From Stercorarius parasiticus (lineage: Eukaryota; Chordata; Aves; Charadriiformes; Stercorariidae), in assembly GCA_013396915.1 (NCBI GenBank), contig VWZL01002517.1, positions 1,415,137 through 1,479,136 of the forward strand: 64,000 nt of DNA, given 5' to 3'. The notes under the pieces were generated by a model. That model ran no database searches, had not been told where the DNA came from, and worked only from the letters and a program-made list of their open reading frames with translations. The position numbers and the translations under genes were made by a program. Each line of letters begins with the position of its first letter. Position 1 is the first letter of the stretch. Below are positions 47,940 through 60,026 of the stretch, one piece after another.

Positions 47940-48960
47940 GAACTTTCGACAGTGCTTTTCTCGGGCATCCCCCTTCCCCGGTCCAGCCCCCCAGCAACAC
48001 CCAGCGACCGCGACCGCTCCCTCCGCCCTCGGCGGGGAGCCGGGGGTGCCACACGCCGGGAGGTGGGTCCGGGGGTGCCGCAGCCCCCCCGCTCGGGGAG
48101 ACTCCCCCGAATTCCCCGGCAACGGGGATGAGCTCACACCTACTGCCCTGAGCATCCCCGGGCAACCAACTCCCAGCACGCGCTAGCCTTCTTCGAGGCG
48201 GCCAAGACGCAAAGCCGGGATCGCGCCCGCAGAGGGGTGACACCACCGAAGCCACCGACGCCCCCGCCGGGGCGGCACCGCCGCGTCCCGGGCGCGGGAG
48301 GGGGCACCGCCAGGGGAGCGGGGCGGCGGGTTCCGGGGGCTGCGCCCAGCCCGGCGCCCGGGCTCGGGCAGGCTGATGGGAACGACGGCGAAAATACACC
48401 AGAAACGGCGTTTCGGTGCGGGGAGCGGGGGCTGCGCCCCGAGGGGAGCCCCGCCGCNNNNNNNNNNNNNNNNNNNNNNNNNNNNNNNNNNNNNNNNNNN
48501 NNNNNNNNNNNNNNNNNNNNNNNNNNNNNNNNNNNNNNNNNNNNNNNNNNNNNNNNNNNNNNNNNNNNNNNNNNNNNNNNNNNNNNNNNNNNNNNNNNNN
48601 NNNNNNNNNNNNNNNNNNNNNNNNNNNNNNNNNNNNNNNNNNNNNNNNNNNNNNNNNNNNNNNNNNNNNNNNNNNNNNNNNNNNNNNNNNNNNNNNNNNN
48701 NNNNNNNNNNNNNNNNNNNNNNNNNNNNNNNNNNNNNNNNNNNNNNNNNNNNNNNNNNNNNNNNNNNNNNNNNNNNNNNNNNNNNNNNNNNNNNNNNNNN
48801 NNNNNNNNNNNNNGGGCGCCCCGCGGCCGGAGCATCACCGGCGGGGCCGCGGCATCCCCGCGCTGCGGGGGCGGGGGGGACACGCCGAAATGCCACCGCT
48901 CCTGTCACATCCACCCCCGGCTGCCCCGCAGCGCCCGCGGGCTCCCTCCTGGCCCTGAGG
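47940..48960. promoter_or_regulatory. CpG island, putative promoter
   Basis: The sequence changes sharply from AT-rich DNA left of about 47930 to very GC-rich DNA with dense CpG dinucleotides (for example GGGGCGGCACCGCCGCGTCC near 48270). This continues on both sides of the assembly gap at 48458-48813, and CpG density falls after about 48960. In birds such islands normally mark promoters of widely expressed or developmental genes. No TATA box, first exon or splice donor is convincing enough to give a direction. Frames through the block are open in many phases because stops are rare in GC-rich DNA, and several cross the Ns, so they are not genes. The neighbouring unique DNA on either side could hold the transcript. 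Confidence 0.75.
48458..48813. other. Assembly gap (356 N)
   Basis: A run of 356 Ns in the core of the CpG island. Both flanks are extremely GC-rich (left GAGGGGAGCCCCGCCGC, right GGGCGCCCCGCGGCC), which is the usual reason for sequencing drop-out in bird genomes. A first exon could be missing here. Confidence 0.99.
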
Positions 48961-49027
48961 CAGGAGCCATTTTCTGCACTTTTGATAAGTTGCGGGGGCT
49001 GGGGGTCCGCGGAGAGAGGCTCAGCGG

Positions 49028-49115
49028 CGTGGGGAGATGGCCAGCGGGTGGTGGGAGATGGCCAGCGGATGCTGGGAGGTAGCCAGCGGGTGCTGGGAGA
49101 TGGCTCAGCATCCCT
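49028..49115. repeat. 21-base minisatellite, about 3.5 to 4 units
   Basis: Units begin at about 49032, 49053, 49074 and 49095 with the form GGGAGATGGCCAGCGGGTG plus two bases. The second and third units differ from the first by only a few bases, and the last decays after GGGAGATGGC. Because 21 is a multiple of three, one forward frame reads a repeating WEMASGC heptad. There is no other sign that this is coding. Confidence 0.9.
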
Positions 49116-52100
49116 GCCACAGATGTCGAAGGCCACAGGGTACACCAGCGTGGGCGATGGGGAAGACCTGGCAGGAGCATCCTGCCCGTGGGTGGAGGCT
49201 GGCCTCTGTCACCTGCACCGGGAACATCCAGCCACGATGGGAGGGAGAGGGGCAGGCGTGTGGGTGACAGACCCCCGCTCCCTCAGCTGCCCTGGTATTT
49301 GTGCGCTGCCGGGGAGCGGGTCGGCGGTTGCGTTTCTGCAGAGCGGTCGGTGCAGCTGGGAAGTGCAGGTGCTGCTCCGCTGCTTTGGTTTCCCTCTTTG
49401 TTTCCAAACGCAGCATAACTCCCCGCAGCAGCCATGGCCCCCGGCGTGCCCTGCTCACTGGCCACCTCTGCCATTCCCTGTGCAGAGCTGCGCTTGCTGC
49501 CGAACACGGCTCCTGGGCAGGCCCTGACGATGGCACCTGATTTCCTGGGTGACAGGGTGGCTTTACAGCCTGCCCGCTCTGTGCCGCGTAAGGTCATCAC
49601 CTTTCCTTCCCACACTGCGGGATCTGCCCAGCATCAGAGAGGGAAAGCGTTTAGTAGGAGCTGGAAGAGGATCACAGGAGGGTTTATAGGAGCAGTGAGT
49701 TCTCCATCCCTGTTGCAGGTGACTAATCCCTCGGTGCAGATAACCTCTCCCCATCGCCCACGCAGGAACGCCGGCTCTGGGGATGGGCCAGCCTGGGCCG
49801 CTCCAGGACTCTCCCACGCTCACCATATCCAGAATGGGAACTGAAAATTGCCCCAGAAGAGTTTTGCTCCACCAGTATCTTTGTGCTACTTGAACTGGGT
49901 ATTCATTAGTTTGATTTCAGCAGGGACACGAGGTCTTCAATGTTAGCATCTCCCCAGAGAAGCCAGAGAGCACCCACAGCCTCCTCGGCTTCTGGCACGG
50001 CACCAGCCCAAGTCCTGCCTGTGGCACCCTTGGGGTTACCTGCCTCCAGCAAGGAATGTCCATGAAATAAAATATTCTTTCAGTAGAAACACTTCAAAGA
50101 AGAGAAGAAGCCTTTGCCGTTACAGCCATTTGCACACAAAGCCGGTGCCAGCCGCCTGCGGGTGCGCATGGGGTGCTGTGCGCGCTGGGGAGGGCGAGTG
50201 GCAGCCTGCACAGGAGCGATGGGGACAGCGGGGACAGCTTCTGCTAGGCAGGTGGTGGAAATTTGTCTCCCAGGAGAACCACTACAGCATGAGATATGGG
50301 GGTTTTTGTTATAAGGGGGAGTTCTCCCTTCCTGTATGTTCCTGATAAACATCTCCAAGATTTTGCAGGGCAAAAAAGACTTGTAATGGGAAAAACCTTG
50401 GAAGAATCCAGTCCTTACCTACAAAATACAGACAGACCTTTCTCCCCAGTAAAGACAAGTGTGGAGTGGGAGAAACGCCGGGCTGTGCCATGGGGGAGCT
50501 GCAGAAGGACAGGGGTCGGTGGGAACCCTGTCTGGGGGGCAAAAACCCCGTGAGCCGGGGTGCGGGAAGGGGATGGCCAGGGCACGGTGTGGGAGGGAGA
50601 TGGTCATGGTCAGATCCAGGCTGGGCTTTGGTTCTTGCTTAACATTGCTGAGATTCCCACCTGTGTCACCAGCCTGTCCCCCTTTCAGACACCCTCCCTA
50701 AATTCCTGTCTTTTTAGCAGCACACGTTGGAGATGTTCCTGTGCCTGTGGCCTTGGCAAAGGCGGAATTGGGAGCATGGAGGGTTTTTTCTTCTTCTGCC
50801 TTCAGCCAGGTCATCGGAACGGGCTACGGGCTTGGTTTTGTCGATGCAGAGGTGGCCCCGCTCGGGGGAGATGCTGCAGAGGTGGCAGCCAGCGTGGGGC
50901 CGTGGGCGTGCGGTGGCAGCGTGTCCCAGCCCACCCCTGCCCGATTCCGAGGCCGGGGGCCGCGGCGTGCAACCTGCTTATCCCTCCCCACAGCGGGGTG
51001 GCCCAGGAGCCGCGAGGGAGCGACACTTTCCAAATGGCGGCTGTAGCAGTAGTCTGGTACTTTGTCGAAGCTCTGCTGCGTGCAGCAGCCGCTGAGCTGC
51101 CCAGTGCTGTGGGCAAAGCGGCTGCGGGAGCAGTGAAACCCCCGCGGGACTCGGCCACCGCTGGTGAAGTGGCACCTGGGCGGGCTGGGACACGGCGTCC
51201 CTCAGTGGGGGGACACGGGGGTGGCGGGGAGAAGCCTGACGCTGGTTACGGGGGTGTACGCATTATTGATCCTCTTCGTGGATAACATTGAAGCGGTTGA
51301 GCATCACACAAAGACCATCGGGGATCCTGAATCATCGCTGAACTTAAACCCCTGATTCCCTTCATCTTACATGAGTTTCATAGTGGTTTAACTTCCACTT
51401 CAGTGGAGACATGAAAACCAAGGCAAATAAAGAGCAAGCCAAAATACTCGCTTTCTGAAAAATTGAGGATCCTGGGCATATCCCTAAACGCCGCTAAGCC
51501 AAACTGAAGGTGGTTAGTTGAGCAAGCCCACAGCCTGGCCTTCACAATGTGTACTTAAATGCATTTCCACCGATATGCACGCGTAAATAACCCCCCTCCA
51601 TACCGGTTTCTATTCATTTGCAGACCTGGCTAAGGAAAGTTTTAAAATCCTGAAATTCCTTCAGCAAATTTTATAGGAAAGCTGGATGCGTTCCCTAAGG
51701 GAGTTCTGCAGTTTGGGCTCACCAGTGTCTGTTGGAGTCACGCTGGCTGGGAAGGCAGCGTGGTACGTCACAGCACATCCTTGAGACTGATAACCTGGAA
51801 ATAAAGGGCTTTTTTTCTTCCCATTTTTAAGAAGTCTGTAATATATAGAGGAAGAGCAGTTATTAAGGACACGGTTCCTTATATTTAATAAATGGTGGTG
51901 CTACGCAGCTTTGAAAATTTCCCCCGTAGAAGTCCCAATATATTTCTTTTTCCTTCTGGTTGTACTAAGGCATCTCAAATACTACTTCATATATTCCCAG
52001 ACAATGACAATCTCCATTTCTGGAGGCTTTAATTTTAAGATTGAGAAGAGCGGATGAGTCACGGGCTGTGGTGGTAGAGATGGATGCTGATTTTTAGGTC

Positions 52101-52292
52101 ACCTTCTAAGTAGGCCATGGCGGGCGGTAACTAAAAGTCCAGCTGGGTGCTGTGAGATGGTGACGGTGATTCCAGGTTGGGCGTCTAAGGGACCTGTCAG
52201 TGCAGTGCCTGGCAAAAAATGTCAACAGCTTCGGAAGCAACATGAACGATCAGTAATGGATCACCTTCTTGGGGGAAAAAGCAAAATTTGGA

Positions 52293-52326
52293 GGGATGGG
52301 ATGGGATGGGATGGCATGGGATGGGC
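52293..52326 (+). repeat. (GGGAT)n pentanucleotide microsatellite
   Basis: About seven units of GGGAT, with one G-to-C interruption (GGCAT) near 52314. Confidence 0.92.
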
Positions 52327-52372
52327 AGGAGCATCCCTGCCTGGGTGAGGGGTCAACACATCGCTGCACTGC

Positions 52373-52418
52373 CACTGTCACCACCACCACTGCTGCCACC
52401 ACCTCTGCCACCACGCTC
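52373..52418 (+). repeat. Imperfect CAC/CTGC trinucleotide-rich tract
   Basis: Iterated CACCAC, TGCCAC and CTGCCACC words with a three-base rhythm. It is an imperfect simple repeat. The minus strand reads it as Gly/Ser-rich, with no coding evidence. Confidence 0.65.
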
Positions 52419-54829
52419 CTGTCCTTCCTGTGAAAGGGAAGGCTGATGTGTGTGGCTGGAGGCAGCAGGCGCTTGCCTGATTTCTGGCATTTTGGAGAAA
52501 AAGGCTCTGAGTTCTCTCCGTCCATGGGAGAAAGCTGGTGGGCAGAGTGATGGAGCTGTGACGTGGGGGACAGTCAGGAGAAGGAGCAGGTCACGGGAAC
52601 AGACTTGACGTGAACTGTCCTTTGCACCCTCCTGATTGTCACAGAATTTAGGAGACTGCAGAGGTGGAAAAAATCTTAATGGAAACCCAAAAATCAGCCT
52701 CCTCCAGACTCCGTCCCAAGTTTGCCTTGCCCAGTGCAGCGCCGAAGAGCGGGTTCCCACCCGGGTACCACCCTCACTCTTCATCTCCCCCTATCTGGCT
52801 GGGTTTTACTGTTATCAATGGGGTATTGCAAAAGCTCTTGCACCAGGAGGACGCCAAGAACTGTGTCAGCACTTTGTGAGGTTCCCTCTCTTGCGGGGAG
52901 CTCTAAGGGCAGGCTGCGGGCTGGAGAAGCTCGTGAGTTACGTGGGATTTTGGCAAGGTTTGGTGTCAAAAATGGGTTGCAAGCGGAGGGAAGGAGCGAG
53001 GGATGATTGTCACCGAGGAACTCGCTAGAATACCTTGGGATATTTGCATCCCTGCGGCCTGTAGTAGGTCAAAAAACAGAAATTATGTTGGATCAGGTAA
53101 GGGAAAACATTAACTTTCCTTAAGTGTGTGACATCAGCGGGCTCTGATGTCAGAAGTTAGAACCCTAATTTCAAAATGGAACAACTCATCTTTTCTACTT
53201 AATAGTGAAATTATTTGATCTATATTATCTGGAAGCCCTTTAGAAACCTGTTATAAAACGTGATGACCAGGCATGGTAAACTGCTCACTCTTCCCTACTG
53301 GGAGAGTCCAAACACCTCCACGGGCACTGGAGGATCGTGCTCCTGGCGTTCGCAGCCCGGGTGCCATAGGAACACCCGGCCGGTGCAGCCGGCGGCCGCT
53401 CCCACTGGGAATTCACGGCTTCCCAGCACCCAGCATCACTTCCCAGGTGATTTCCACCCTGAACCTTCATCCAACTTGATATTCTCAAGGAAAGTCCCGT
53501 CCCGTTCCTGCCACCCTGGAGCAGGTCAGGCCAGCGCAGCGCCGAGGTGAGCCCAGGCTCATTCATCATCTTGCAATTTGCCTTCAGATTATACATTTTT
53601 AAATGTTAATATTGCAGGCAACACGCGGGAGCCGCTGGGGCACTCAGTGCTGGCCACGGGGGTCGGGGCGGTGGTCAGAAGAACCACGAATCCTCTCGCT
53701 TCCATTTTGTTTTCCTCCGACGCATGTACCTGTCTCCCAAGGTCTGACGTTCAGGTGGCGCACAAAAGCCTTCGCTGCTGTTTAAATCCCGCCCTGGAGA
53801 AGGCTGAGCTCTCCAGGTCAATCCAGCAAAAAGTATTTAAACGTCTGCTTCAAACCTAATTACAGCCGTCTCTCAAATCCATAATTTCATCTAAATTTGC
53901 CACAATTCATGCATGACTCTCCCTGTCGGAGCCGCCCGTATGAAGAGCAGATGAAGGTCATTCCTAACTCGGCTGCTAACACGGGGAAATGAGAATTGCT
54001 TTGATGCAGAGGCTTCTCACCAGTGTTTTCTGTCAGTGCTGGCAAAGTTGTTGGCTATTACATTTTTGCTGTACCTCTCATCAAAGCACGCGCCCGGCGC
54101 TTTCCGCCGAGCGCAGAAGGAAGCAAATCCGACTTGCCTCCTTTGCTGCAGTGGGCTGCACTCTGCAGCAAGCCTGTGTCAAAAACACATTGCAGATACT
54201 GCAGCAGTAACAAATACTCGCCATGTGCTCCATTATATTTTCACAGAAACAGTCTGTGTTAATTCCCCGCTTCGTATCCTTCTGACCTTTAAGATACTTG
54301 AATTCTTTCTACCTCTAAAATTAAAATATACGCCGTGTAGGCGAGGTGCTCGGGAGAGAGAGCTGCCAGCCGGCGCCCGCAACGGACCCCCGCCACGGAC
54401 AGGCTTCCAGCCCCAAAATGCTGCGGATCCCAACGGGCAAGTCGAAATTAGTGGTAAATGGTAATCCCGCGGCAGATACGGGCTGGCGTGGCAATGGGAG
54501 GGGAGAGGGTGCCAGCCATCCGGAGGGAGCCGGCGGCGCGCTCTGCCTCGCGGTACCAGCGGGTACCTGGCGACGCTCAGCCACATGCTGGTGTGCAAAA
54601 TCCACGTGTGCACATGTGTGTAAGGAGGAGCCATAAAAGCCGCACTGAAAGAAATGCCGCAAAGGAGAGCTTGGTGGTAAGACCACCACGAGTTGCAGAA
54701 TACATCCAAGAGCAATTGTTTCTTCACCGACATGAGCAACGTAAGCCGTCCACTGGGTGACCCAGCGTTACTCCTCCATAAAGGCTCGCTGTTGTGATCA
54801 CTCTGCCTTTAAATGTCTCAGGACACTAC

Positions 54830-55136
54830 AAGAAATCTGGCAAGAGACTTTTTACAAGGGCATGTAGTGATAGGATGAGGGATAATGGCTTCAAACTGCA
54901 AGAGGGGAGACTGAGATGAGATGTGAGGCAGAAATTGTTTGCTGTGAGGGGGGTGAGCCCCTGGCCCAGGTTGCCCAGAGAAGCTGTGGCTGCCCCATCC
55001 CTGGAGGGGTTCAAGGCCAGGTTGGACGGGGCTTGGAGCAACCTGGGCTGGTGGGAGGTGTCCCTGCCCAGGGCAGGGGGTGACACTGGGTGGGCTTTAA
55101 GGTCCCTTCCAGCCCAAACCATTCTGTGATTCTAAG
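54830..55136 (+). mobile_element. CR1 LINE, 3' fragment
   Basis: Starts within the ORF2 C-terminal region with CAAGAGACTTTTTACAAGGG and GATAATGGCTTCAAACTG. It continues with GGTTGCCCAGAGAAGCTGTG and the insert block CCCCATCCCTGGAGGGGTTC. It ends with the 3' UTR (TTTAAGGTCCCTTCCAGCCC) and tail ATTCTGTGATTCTAAG. It encodes PWPRLPREAVAAPSLEGFK, the usual W.RLPREVV segment of CR1. It is short, 5'-truncated and frameshifted. The subfamily differs from the 19491/35248 pair. Confidence 0.95.
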
Positions 55137-55174
55137 ATTTTCACACTCAGGACTCTGTTCATAACATACCTTTC

Positions 55175-55217
55175 ATCAGTATTTTAAAAAATCAGTATTT
55201 TAAAAAATAAGTATTTT
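55175..55217 (+). repeat. 16-base tandem repeat, about 2.7 copies
   Basis: ATCAGTATTTTAAAAA is repeated exactly at 55175-55190 and 55191-55206, followed by a partial copy with one change (ATAAGTATTTT). It starts about 40 bases beyond the tail of the neighbouring CR1 copy. Confidence 0.9.
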
Positions 55218-58200
55218 CCTGACATCCTCGTATTATTCACAGCTATCAGAAATGCTCCAAATCTTTTCCGGGACTGTGGGTATTTGATAACTCGCTCTAC
55301 TTTTCTCTCTGTAGATGGTTTTTGGGCAGTGTCTGTGCACAGGTTGCCCTTCCCAGCGGGACCTGGGGCTCCCGGGGCCCTTGGCGGGCCGGCAGGAGAG
55401 GAGCTGGAGCAGAAGGCAGCTGCAGCCTGGCAGGGCTCCCAAAACAGCGTCACTGGGATATCGCAAAAAAAAATAAAGCAGCCACTTATGTTCTGGTTTA
55501 TTACTTTCTTATGATGATCATTTTGCAGCAGGAATGATATTCGTGGCAATCAAAGGTATACACAGTAAATGGCTCTGCAGTTAACAAAACCTTGAGCCTT
55601 GTTTTATACATTTAATCAACCACAAACCAATTGATTTTCACACATATTTAATACCATATCCCTCATATAAATATATTAAAAACACAACAATGGGTGACGG
55701 TGGCACGAGTCTTTAGGGACAACCTTTGAGTAGAAATACCAGCTCTTCTCTGGCACTGGGCTCTCCCTTGGCCAAGCACATTTGTGTCCCCAAGGGATTT
55801 CAATGAGTTTATCTGCTGTATCCTCAAGAAAGGAAAAGAACTAGTAAACACTGGTCATTACACCTGGATGGAGGGGAACACGCTGTCTGCCGAAAGTCCC
55901 AGTGAAGTAAATTAACTCTCCATGAGCTTCAGTGGATCAGGTGCAGGGGTTAGTCCGAAACAACTCATCCCGTTTGTCTCAGTATTTCTAGCGAGGGAAG
56001 ATCACGGGGCAGGACGTGGCTGGGACCATCCCGGTCCAGCTGCGGGGCAGTGGGACGGATGGGCTGCAGTCCTGACTCCATGGGACTTCCAAAACTGGTT
56101 TCCCAAATCAGATGCTCAGGATGGTATTTCAGGACATTTGGATACTCCTGGAAATATATTTTAGCAGAAGCTGTAAGAGGTGTCTTTCCCAAGGGACACA
56201 GGGTGGAGCAGATCACCCGGGGAAGGAGGGCAGCCAAAGAGCCCCGACTCCTGCTTCTCAAGCCCAACTCCGCGTCCACGCTCTCCTTCCTCACCCGCCC
56301 ACCTTCACCCGCACTAGGGCAGCCCCAGCACTCCTTTCGACGGGTTTTACCTGCCTGCTGCGGGAGGTCACCATGAGCTAACGACACTGAGGAGTGCACA
56401 GATTCTATTGATATTTCTTTTAAACTCTACTGGAAGAGTTGGAGGTTGGTGGGGGCAGCTCTTGGCGCCGACAGCCCCCGGCCCACCAGCATGGGGCTCA
56501 CCGTGTCCACAGCCCACCCGCGCTCAGGCCGGCTCCCCCCAGGCCAACGGCCACGTCCCCGATGGGTTTAACGCCCATTAGATCAGAGATTGAGTAAACT
56601 TTCATTTCTTTTGGTCTAGTACCCTCTTAGCATTTAAAAATAGAGCTGTTACTAAGCAATGGCGGTAAGTAGAAAGCAAAGCCTATTGAGGATCGTTTCT
56701 GTGAACAGGTATTTTTCCCAGCCTAAGCACTGTAAACATTGTGGGTTGACAAATTATGAATCAGAGCCTTCCCTCCCCAGCCCGCGCTGCCTCTCCCATT
56801 ATCCCCGAGAACAATAGCAGCAACCGTCAGGAGCCGTTTATTTTCACTCTGGCTTTGAACTTCTTCATTTGCAGGTCAGATTTTCAAGCCTTTCTGCACA
56901 TTTTAACATCTTGGGGGAAAAAAAAAAAAAGAAAAAAAAGTGGGATGATATTACCATGTAGTGGTGTAACCATGGCGGGCAAGAGCTGGAGAAACGTCCA
57001 TGGACCTCAGGTTTGGACCTGAGCAGCCACCTCTGTGTTGCCCCAAGGAGGTCCATGCGTCCTGGCAGCCCCACCTCATCATCGGGGATGGGAACCCTCT
57101 TAGATGACGGCAGGTAGGGGCAGGGAGGTGACTCCAGCTCGGTGTCGGCATTGCTGCAGAGATTGTACAGTCTGTGTCCAAGCTGGGGGGTGAGGAGAAG
57201 AGCGGGAACCCCATTTTCCCAGGAGGAGCTCGCCAGGACGCAGGCTGAGCGTGCAGGGGCAGGAGGACACGGGCTGATGTTAATCCCAGTGACCAGCAGT
57301 AGGGCAGGGAGAGGAACCACGTCATGAGGCGCAGAAGAGAAGCCCATTACTGCCAGGACTTTCATGGGCGCAGCTGAGTGTTTTTCATTGCTATTTGAGC
57401 TCTTTTTTTCAGCTGCTTTCTATTCCCCCTTCAAGGAGATGAGCTGGGTGGGGATACCCAGCCAGAGGATGCACCCGGAGGTGACCAGCGCTCAGCGTCC
57501 ACCTTTGCAGCACTTACTGTCCCACCTAGACCCCAAACTAGCTTCAGGATGAAAACTGATTTTTTTTTTTATTTTTTTTTCCTCCTTAACGTTGCTTCCC
57601 TCGTTGCCTTGTGGTTATTTGCTCACGGGACTGTATTTGTTTCAGAACCGTCTCTATGAGAAGTTCAGCGAGCCTGGGCCCACCTTCCGTGGTGGCAGGG
57701 TGGCTGCGGGCAGCTCCCGCCCCTGATAAGCAGCGTGTCGTGTCCGCAAGCGGTCGCAGTGATGGGACGTGGTTGGAGATGTGTTTCCTGGGGATAGATT
57801 CTGCTCTCAGCTTTAATCGTGGAGACCAAAATTATCTTTCCTGACCTCAGCAGGGCTGCTTCGGTTGTAAGCTCTAATTCAGGGCAGTGCTTACGGGCTT
57901 AACTTTCCCAACATGCCGGAGATTACTCGCCGTCGGCAGACGTTTGTGTCGGACTCAGACAGAGGGAAGCCCGACGTGCCGGTGGCCGGGGGCACCGCTG
58001 AACCCACACACCCTCCCGCCCACCTCTCCCCGAGGGGTCCCCGTCGCGGCGCTGGCACCCACCCTCCGCCCAGCCCCACCGGGGTGTTTGCTCGGACACC
58101 TCCTGCCAGCGGCAGCTCGGCTCGCGGGACCTTAAAAATGAGAGACCGTCATTTGTCATCGGAAACCTGGTCAAATCCTGTGCGTGTACTTGAGCAACAA

Positions 58201-58261
58201 AGTGCACCATGATGCTCTTTGGCTCAGGCACCCAGAGACGAGCATCAGCCGAGGAGCCAGG
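55218..58261. other. Unique mixed-composition region
   Basis: GC-rich blocks (about 55330-55430, 56220-56560, 57940-58120) alternate with AT-rich sequence. A/G simple sequence lies near 56918-56940 and T-rich sequence at 57558-57591. No recognisable gene, RNA or interspersed repeat was seen. Confidence 0.5.
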
Positions 58262-58378
58262 GCCTCACCACCCTCACAGCAAAGAATTTCTTCCTGATAT
58301 CTCTTCTAAATCTCCCCTCTTCCAGTTTAAACCTGTTCCCCCTCGTCCCATGGCTCCCCTCCCTGATCCAGAGTCCCC
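58262..58378 (-). mobile_element. Short CR1 LINE remnant
   Basis: Reverse-orientation match to the CR1 ORF2 C-terminus. In plus orientation it reads CACCACCCTCACAGCAAAGA, then CTTCCTGATATCTCTTC, AATCTCCCCTCTTCCAGTTT and TCCCTGATCCAGAGTCCCC. Both ends are lost and no tail is present. This is an internal relic of about 120 bases. Confidence 0.85.
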
Positions 58379-59948
58379 GGCTGCAGTGGGGACGGGGAGG
58401 AGAAACGGGACACGAGCCCCAGTGTCACCACAGCTCTGGTCGGGTGCTGGCACCTCGGTGACCTTCCTCTTCCCATGTAAGACTGCAGTCAAGTGTCTTT
58501 AATGACTCCCAGTTGTGGCTCGATAAAGCAGAAGCATTCAGGCAGTATGTGAATAGAAAAAGCCCAACCCAACATACTGAAAGTGAAACTTGAAACAAAA
58601 TATTTATAATTATGGTGGCCAGTAAAGGGGTGCCGCGCTGTGAGCAGTAGGGAAATCCATAAGAGCTCGGGACCAGGGCCTGTGGACGGGGATCTCCTCG
58701 CCAGCAGGAGTGACGAGTGTCCCGGCATCACGCAGCTTGCCCCGGTGGGCTCCCCACCGTCCTGCCCCCGCTGCCGCCAGCTCTTCCAACCCACATTCAG
58801 AAATTCAATGCGGTTGTAACACTTTTCTCAAATACAGTTGTACCAGGATTTCTCCTGACACTAAAACTTTCTGCCTGTTACAAATACTATTTCAATGCCG
58901 CACGAACTGCTGTAAAAACTGCTTCGAAGTGAAGTCGCGCGAACTCGGGCATTAAGGATGAACCGTGAGCAGAGCATCTGTCCTGCACGGGGACAGCAAA
59001 GCCGTTGCCCGCAGAGGGATGCTTCGAGAGCTCCTCAGTGCCGCGCCGCTGCCGGGAGCTGCAATTCCTTATGGCAGTGTCCCCGGGCTGGAATTGCCTT
59101 TTTGCTTTTACAGGCATTCGAAGGTGGCGAGCAATTTCATCCAGCTTTTGCAACTCTTCTGCGAGGGGCTCTTTGATGGGAATTCATCGATACCTGCACC
59201 CAAATTGGATGCAACGCCCCCTGATTTTCTGAAAAGGAGAACGGCAGATTAAACACACTAAAGACCCCCCAAGGGCTTTCATCCTATTTAAAGAACATCT
59301 TCGTGGCACGGAACCCCAGACGGTACCTGCCCTGGGAGAGGGAGGACCGTGAGCGCGGGGACGTCTCTGCTGTGGGGCTGGGACGGGCTGCTTGGGTGCC
59401 AGACGCCAGGTGCTTGGTGTGTCCCGGCTCCCGCGGCCACCGCCACTCGCCGCTGGGGACGTGCCCCACGCGCCGGCCGTGCCCGCATCCAGGACACGGT
59501 GTGACGTTCGGCAGTGCCTTTGGCTGATATCAGCCCTCACCTTGGAGGCTGTTGCAAAGAAATAACTTCTTCCCTGTTTCCAGGGACTGGAAAAATCAAC
59601 GGTTTTCAGACTGTCCGGTGGCAGGGGCAGAGCCAACCATGTGCTGGGCCAGCTTGGCACGCCGCAGCGGGGACGGCAGGGCTGGGGGCCCTGGGGACAG
59701 GCAGCGGGAGAGGGCAGAACGTGATTTACCCACGTGCTGAACAAAGCATTAACAGCTTGGTGAGATGTCCAGGTTTTAACAAATTATTCACAGTTATTTT
59801 ATTTCTTACAGTGGGGAGGAACTCTAAGAATCATTGCTGCATACGCTAATTACTTTGCTTAAGTGTCAAACCTGCACAATGCAATGCCGTGTTTTCATAT
59901 ATTAAAGACATTAATTGCCAGGAAAGAGTACGCCATGACTAATTCATT

Positions 59949-59973
59949 NNNNNNNNNNNNNNNNNNNNNNNNN
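59949..59973. other. Assembly gap (25 N)
   Basis: A run of 25 Ns followed directly by an A run. The round length suggests a placeholder rather than a measured gap. Confidence 0.98.
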
Positions 59974-59994
59974 AAAAAAAACCGCAAAATAAAT

Positions 59995-60000
<6 letters not shown>

Positions 60001-60026
<26 letters not shown>
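60001..60026 (+). repeat. Poly-A run (26 A)
   Basis: Uninterrupted A26, then GAAGAAGAAG, close to the 25-base gap. It is a homopolymer region that probably caused the assembly break. Confidence 0.92.

Larger units (their letters stand above)
49116..54829. other. GC-richer unique region downstream of the CpG island
   Basis: A mosaic of GC-rich blocks (about 50110-50260, 50830-51240, 53330-53410, 54350-54600) and AT-rich blocks (about 51340-52000, 53040-53250). It carries simple repeats at 52293-52326 and 52373-52418. Frames of up to about 240 codons occur, as in 50560-51285. They have no recognisable domain and low-complexity Gly/Ala/Arg/Pro composition, so I regard them as by-products of GC content. 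Confidence 0.5.

Noticed and set aside
48140..49527. Long open frames (180 to 383 codons) spanning the CpG island on both strands
   Set aside because: They run through the 356-base N gap and through GC-rich DNA where stops are rare. The readable parts match no protein and both strands are open.
50560..51285. 241-codon plus-strand open frame
   Set aside because: Gly/Ala/Arg/Pro-rich composition, overlapping open frames in all phases, no recognised domain and no convincing start context. It is best explained by high GC content.
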